Origin: Actinomycetota bacterium
GTDB taxonomy: Bacteria; Actinomycetota; Actinomycetes; Streptosporangiales; Streptosporangiaceae
Length of the DNA stretch: 8,205 nucleotides
Direction: 5' to 3'
Assembly (NCBI GenBank): GCA_003242605.1
Contig: QGUZ01000227.1
Span: 1 to 8,205, forward strand
In this document: in pieces, positions 5,020 through 8,205 of the stretch
How the letters are laid out: every line of letters starts with the position of its first letter
Position numbering within the stretch: position 1 is the stretch's first letter
Notes under the pieces: generated by a model
Databases searched by the model: none
Seen by the model: the letters and a program-made list of their open reading frames with translations, nothing else
Told to the model about the DNA's origin: nothing
Position numbers and translations under genes: made by a program

Positions 5020-6693
5020 ATGGGTGAGCCGGCATCCGGGACGACCTCCGGCACGCTGCGCGGGCTCGGCATCAGCCCCGGCCGCGCCGCCGGGCGGGTG
5101 TACCGCATGGCGGCCCCGCCGCTGCTGCCGCCGCCCGCGCCGGTCACCGACCCGGCGGCCGAGACCGCCCGCGCGCTGCGCGGCCTGCAGGAGGCCGCCG
5201 CGGAGCTGGCCCGCCGGGCGGCGCGCGCGGCCGACCCGGCGGCGCGCGACATCCTCGAGGCGGAGGCCGCGATCGCCGAGGACCCGATGCTCGCCGAGTC
5301 GGTGGAACGGCGCGTCGCCGCCGGCCTCGACGCCCCGCACGCGATCGACGCGGCGTGCGCCGACCACCGCGCGGTGCTGCTCGCCGCGGGCGGGTACTTC
5401 GCCGAGCGCGCCAGCGACCTCGACGACATCCGCAACCGCGCGGTGGCCGCGGTGCTCGGGTTGCCGATGCCGGGCATCCCCGCCCCCGGGCACCCGTTCA
5501 TCCTCGTCGCCGAGGACCTCGCCCCCGCCGACACCGTCAACCTCGACCCCGACACCGTGCTCGCCCTCGTCACCGAGAAGGGCGGCCCGACCAGCCACAC
5601 CGCGATCCTCGCCCGGGCCCTCGGGCTGCCCGCGGTGGTCGCCTGCCCCGGCGCGACCGGCATCCCCGACGGCACCTGGGCGGCGGTCGACGGCGAGACC
5701 GGCGAGGTCGTCACCGGCATCGGCGAGGCCGAGGCGGCGGAGATCCGGCGGCGGGCCCGCGCCGAGCGCGAGCGCCTCGGCCGGACGAGCGGGCCGGGCC
5801 GTACCGCCGACGGGCACCCGGTGCGGCTGCTGCTCAACATCGGCTCGGCGGCCGACGCCCGGCCGGACGTGGACGCCGAGGGGGTCGGGCTGTTCCGCAC
5901 CGAGTTCCTCTACCTCGACCGCCGCACGCCACCCCCGCACGAGGAGCAGGTCGCCGCGTACGCCGCGGTGCTGCGCGCGTTCCCGGCCGATGCGCCGGTG
6001 GTGTTCCGCACCCTCGACGCGGGCACCGACAAGCCGCTGCCGTTCCTCGAGCTCCCCGAGGAGGTCAACCCGGCGCTCGGCGTGCGCGGGCTGCGCGTCG
6101 CCCGGGTCCGGCCCGAGGTGCTCGACGCCCAGCTCGACGCCATCGCCGAGGCCGCCCACGCCACCGGGACCGTCCCGTGGGTGATGGCCCCCATGGTCAC
6201 CACCCCCGGCGAGGCGGCCGGCTTCGCCCGCCGCGCCCGCGCCCGCGGCCTCGCCCGGGTCGGGGCGATGATCGAGGTCCCGGCGGCGGCGCTGCACGCC
6301 GACCGGCTGCTGGCCGAGCTCGACTTCCTCAGCATCGGCACCAACGACCTGAGCCAGTACACCTTCGCCGCGGACCGCCAGCACGGCGAGCTCGCCGACC
6401 TGCTCGACCCCTGGCAGCCCGCGCTGCTGCGGATGGTCGCGCTGTGCGCCGAGGCCGGGCGGGCCGCGGGCAAGCCGGTGGGCGTGTGCGGCGAGGCCGC
6501 GGCCGACCCGCTGCTCGCCACCGTGCTCGTCGGGCTCGGCGTGACCAGCCTGTCCATGTCGGCCCGCAGCGTGCCCGCCGTACGGGACGCCCTCGCCCGG
6601 CACACCCTCGCCGAGTGCCGCCGCAACGCCGAGCTCGCCCTCGCCGCCCCCGACCCGGAGGCCGCGCGGCGCGCGGTGCGGGCGGCCGGGTGA
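5020..6693 (+). CDS. ptsI: PTS Enzyme I (phosphoenolpyruvate-protein phosphotransferase)
   Basis: This 557-residue cytoplasmic enzyme takes phosphate from phosphoenolpyruvate and gives it to HPr, the first step of every PTS. It is full length with N-terminal, swivelling and PEP-binding barrel domains. Visible landmarks are GLGISPG (15-21), GGPTSHTAI with active His193, GLFRTEFL with Arg294, FRTLDAGTDKPLPF (329-342) with Arg330, MIEVP with Glu419, SIGTNDLSQY with Asn442-Asp443, Arg453, and GVCGE with Cys490. Nothing essential is missing. ATG at 5020 is preferred, with GAGG nine nt upstream. An in-frame GTG at 4897 would add 41 Arg/Pro-rich residues foreign to the family. It is transcribed away from the PTS operon from a mirror-image promoter, which suggests joint control. 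No HPr gene is visible nearby. Confidence 0.96.
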   Translation: MGEPASGTTSGTLRGLGISPGRAAGRVYRMAAPPLLPPPAPVTDPAAETARALRGLQEAAAELARRAARAADPAARDILEAEAAIAEDPMLAESVERRVAAGLDAPHAIDAACADHRAVLLAAGGYFAERASDLDDIRNRAVAAVLGLPMPGIPAPGHPFILVAEDLAPADTVNLDPDTVLALVTEKGGPTSHTAILARALGLPAVVACPGATGIPDGTWAAVDGETGEVVTGIGEAEAAEIRRRARAERERLGRTSGPGRTADGHPVRLLLNIGSAADARPDVDAEGVGLFRTEFLYLDRRTPPPHEEQVAAYAAVLRAFPADAPVVFRTLDAGTDKPLPFLELPEEVNPALGVRGLRVARVRPEVLDAQLDAIAEAAHATGTVPWVMAPMVTTPGEAAGFARRARARGLARVGAMIEVPAAALHADRLLAELDFLSIGTNDLSQYTFAADRQHGELADLLDPWQPALLRMVALCAEAGRAAGKPVGVCGEAAADPLLATVLVGLGVTSLSMSARSVPAVRDALARHTLAECRRNAELALAAPDPEAARRAVRAAG

Positions 6694-6715
6694 CCGGCCG
6701 GGGCGGGCGGCTGCG

Positions 6716-7309
6716 ATGCTGGAGAGCATGCCCGCTCCGCTGTGGATCGTCTCCGGACCGCCCGGCGCGGGGAAGTCGACCGTGTGCGAGCTGCTGCTCG
6801 CCCGGCTCGACCCCGTGCCGGCGCTGCTCGACAAGGACACCGTGTACGGCGGCTTCGTCGCGGCGATGCTCGCCGCGTACGGCAGGCCGGAGGGGGAGCG
6901 GGAGGGCCCCTGGTACGACCGGCACATCAAGGTGCACGAGTACGCCGGGCTCACCGCGACCGCCCGCGAGATCCGCTCGCACGGCTGCCCGGTGCTGCTC
7001 ACCGGACCGTTCACCGGCCAGGTGCACGACGCCGAGCTGTGGCGGCGGTGGATGGACGAGCTCGGCGGCGGCGAGGTGCACCTGCTGTGGGTGCGCTCGG
7101 ACGGGCCCACGCTGCGCCGCAGGCTCGTCGAGCGCGGGCTCGCCCGCGACGCCGGGAAGCTCGCGAACTTCGAGAACTTCCTGCGGGCGATCCGGGTGGA
7201 CGAGCCGCCGGTCGTGCCGCACATCGAGATCGACAACCGGCTGGGCGCGCCGCCGCTGGCCGAGCAGCTCGACCGCTGCGTGCGCGCCTGGACCGCGGCG
7301 CGCCCCTGA
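6716..7309 (+). CDS. Small P-loop kinase of unknown substrate
   Basis: This 197-residue protein belongs to the AAA_33-like / nucleoside-kinase-like P-loop proteins that phosphorylate small molecules. The Walker A motif GPPGAGKST is at 14-22, followed by LLDKD (38-42) where such kinases hold catalytic or substrate-binding acids. VLLTGPF (93-99) forms a buried strand, an Arg-rich lid RRRLVERGLARDAGKL spans 134-149, and a HIEIDN strand lies near the C terminus. It begins 22 nt after ptsI, so co-transcription is likely. ATG at 6728 (MPAPLW) is an alternative start, removing four residues. Relatives include gluconate kinases and chloramphenicol phosphotransferases, but no feature selects among them. 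A sugar, antibiotic or nucleoside substrate are all possible. Confidence 0.75.
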   Translation: MLESMPAPLWIVSGPPGAGKSTVCELLLARLDPVPALLDKDTVYGGFVAAMLAAYGRPEGEREGPWYDRHIKVHEYAGLTATAREIRSHGCPVLLTGPFTGQVHDAELWRRWMDELGGGEVHLLWVRSDGPTLRRRLVERGLARDAGKLANFENFLRAIRVDEPPVVPHIEIDNRLGAPPLAEQLDRCVRAWTAARP

Positions 7310-7311
7310 CG

Positions 7312-7332
7312 GCCCGGCCCGCGCGGCCGGGC
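7312..7332. terminator. First hairpin of a convergent terminator pair
   Basis: GCCCGGCC and GGCCGGGC form a perfect 8-bp stem with a 5-nt loop, starting 3 nt after the kinase stop codon. The position between convergent genes fits a terminator usable from both sides. There is no T-run, which is common in high-G+C actinomycetes, so activity is inferred. Confidence 0.55.
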
Positions 7333-7340
7333 GGGCGCGG

Positions 7341-7360
7341 CGGCCCGGGACGCCGGGCCG
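7341..7360. terminator. Second hairpin of a convergent terminator pair
   Basis: CGGCCCGG and CCGGGCCG form a perfect 8-bp stem with a GACG loop, 8 nt after the first hairpin and 17 nt from the stop of the LysR gene. Together with the first hairpin it fills most of the 67-nt gap between the two converging genes, as a tandem bidirectional terminator would. Confidence 0.55.
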
Positions 7361-7376
7361 TACCGCCCGGCGCGGG

Positions 7377-8205
7377 TCAGACCGCCGCGCGAGCGCGGGC
7401 GATCAGCGCGCGGGCGGCCGGGCTCACCGGGCCGGACGCGCGCCACGCGAACGCGAGGCGCCCGCGCAGCGCGGGCGGGTCGATCCGGACGACGCGCAGG
7501 CGGCCGGCGTGCGCCTCGGCGATGACGCGGGGGAGTACGGCGACGCCGAGCCCGTGGGCGGCGAGCCGGGCGAGCGTGCCCGGATCGGCGGCCTCGAACG
7601 CGATGCGCGGCGCGAACCCGCAGGCGGCGCACGCCTCGTCGAGGCGGGCCCGCACCCCGGTGCCCGGCGGCAGGCAGATCAGCGCGTGGCCGCGCAGCGC
7701 GGCGAGCGGCACGACCTCGCGGTCGGCGAGCTCGTGGCCGGGCGCGACCGCCGCGACGATCGGCTGCTCCTCGACGACGTGGATCTCCACCCCGGGCGGG
7801 GTGTCCTCGCCGATGCTGACGATCGCGGCGTCGAGCCGCCCCTCGCGCAGGTCGTCGAGCAGCCGGTCGGTGTTCGCCGTGGTGAGCGTGATCTCGACGC
7901 CGGGATGGTCGCGGTGGAAGCCGGCGAGCAGGGCGGGCAGGTCGACCCCGTGCGCGGTGACCGTGCCGACCGCGACCCGCCCGCGCAGCAGCCCGGTGAG
8001 CTCCTCGACCGCGAGCCGCGCCCCCGCCACCGCGGCGAGCGCCGCCCGCGCATACGGCAGCACGGCCTCGCCGGCCTCGGTGAGCCGTACCGTGCGGCCG
8101 GACCGGTCGAGCAGCTCCGCGCCGAGCTCCCGCTCCAGCCTGCGGATCTGCGCGCTCACCCCGGGCTGGGCGACGCGCACCCGCTCGGCGGCCCGGGTGA
8201 AGCTC
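7377..8205 (-). CDS. LysR-family transcriptional regulator (5' end outside window)
   Basis: The visible 275 residues lack only the first 15-20 of a typical LysR protein. The reading frame is open to the window edge (SFTRAAERVRVAQPGVSAQI, the end of the winged helix-turn-helix), so the GTG near 8180 is not the start. The recognition helix and the RRLERELGAELLDRSGRTVRLTEAG wing are followed by a linker helix. The C-terminal effector-binding domain starts with RGRVAVGTVTAHGVDLP and includes LPPGTGVRARLDEACAACGF and the HGLGVAVLP motif. It is a DNA-binding regulator controlled by a small molecule that cannot be predicted. It converges on the ptsI-kinase pair and is separated from it by terminators, so its targets are probably beyond the right edge. 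I see no link to the PTS genes. Confidence 0.92.
   Translation of the reverse strand, partial: SFTRAAERVRVAQPGVSAQIRRLERELGAELLDRSGRTVRLTEAGEAVLPYARAALAAVAGARLAVEELTGLLRGRVAVGTVTAHGVDLPALLAGFHRDHPGVEITLTTANTDRLLDDLREGRLDAAIVSIGEDTPPGVEIHVVEEQPIVAAVAPGHELADREVVPLAALRGHALICLPPGTGVRARLDEACAACGFAPRIAFEAADPGTLARLAAHGLGVAVLPRVIAEAHAGRLRVVRIDPPALRGRLAFAWRASGPVSPAARALIARARAAV

Noticed and set aside
4817..6184. Plus-strand frame starting at ATG 4817 right after the ptsI-side operator
   Set aside because: It continues deep into ptsI in the wrong frame with a Pro/Arg/Ser-rich product. The Enzyme I motifs are in the other frame.
4828..7632. Minus-strand open frame of more than 900 codons opposite ptsI, the kinase and the end of the LysR gene
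   Set aside because: It runs across three recognised genes and an intergenic terminator region, and its product is Arg/Gly/Ala low-complexity with no family motifs.
8178..8180. GTG near 8180 as the start of the LysR gene
   Set aside because: The frame stays open upstream to the window edge and encodes the conserved SFTRAAER part of the helix-turn-helix, so the real start lies outside the window.

Overview
This window has very high G+C (GC-rich third codon positions almost everywhere) and reads as the chromosome of an actinomycete. The proteins look like those of the Streptosporangiales or their relatives, but that is an inference from composition and protein style. No mobile element, CRISPR array, rRNA or tRNA gene was seen.

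Left part (1-4447, all minus strand). This is one polyol/hexitol phosphotransferase (PTS) operon, read right to left: a DeoR-family regulator, a FruK-type PfkB sugar-phosphate kinase, a mannitol-type EIIC membrane permease, a separate EIIB, a separate mannitol-type EIIA, and a zinc-dependent polyol(-phosphate) dehydrogenase cut by the left edge. The last four genes overlap or lie within 14 nt of each other. The regulator-FruK-transporter order resembles a fructose operon, but the transporter is of mannitol type and a dehydrogenase has been added. The likely logic is: uptake with phosphorylation to a polyol phosphate, oxidation to a ketose phosphate, then a second phosphorylation to a bisphosphate for glycolysis.

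Middle (4448-5019). This divergent intergenic region is the most unusual part. It holds two outward-facing promoters that are mirror-image copies of each other (37 of 50 positions identical without gaps). Each has TTGACG and TATAAA hexamers followed by A/C-rich motifs with 11-bp phasing. One copy drives the regulator and PTS operon. The other drives ptsI through a leader of roughly 220 nt. This suggests that one DeoR protein controls both the sugar-specific EII complex and the general phosphotransferase Enzyme I.

Right part (5020-8205). ptsI (Enzyme I, with all visible catalytic residues intact) is followed after a short gap by a small P-loop kinase of unknown substrate. A convergent LysR-family regulator, cut by the right edge, comes next. 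Two perfect G+C hairpins between the kinase and the LysR gene probably form a bidirectional terminator. HPr, the remaining general PTS protein, is not in the window.
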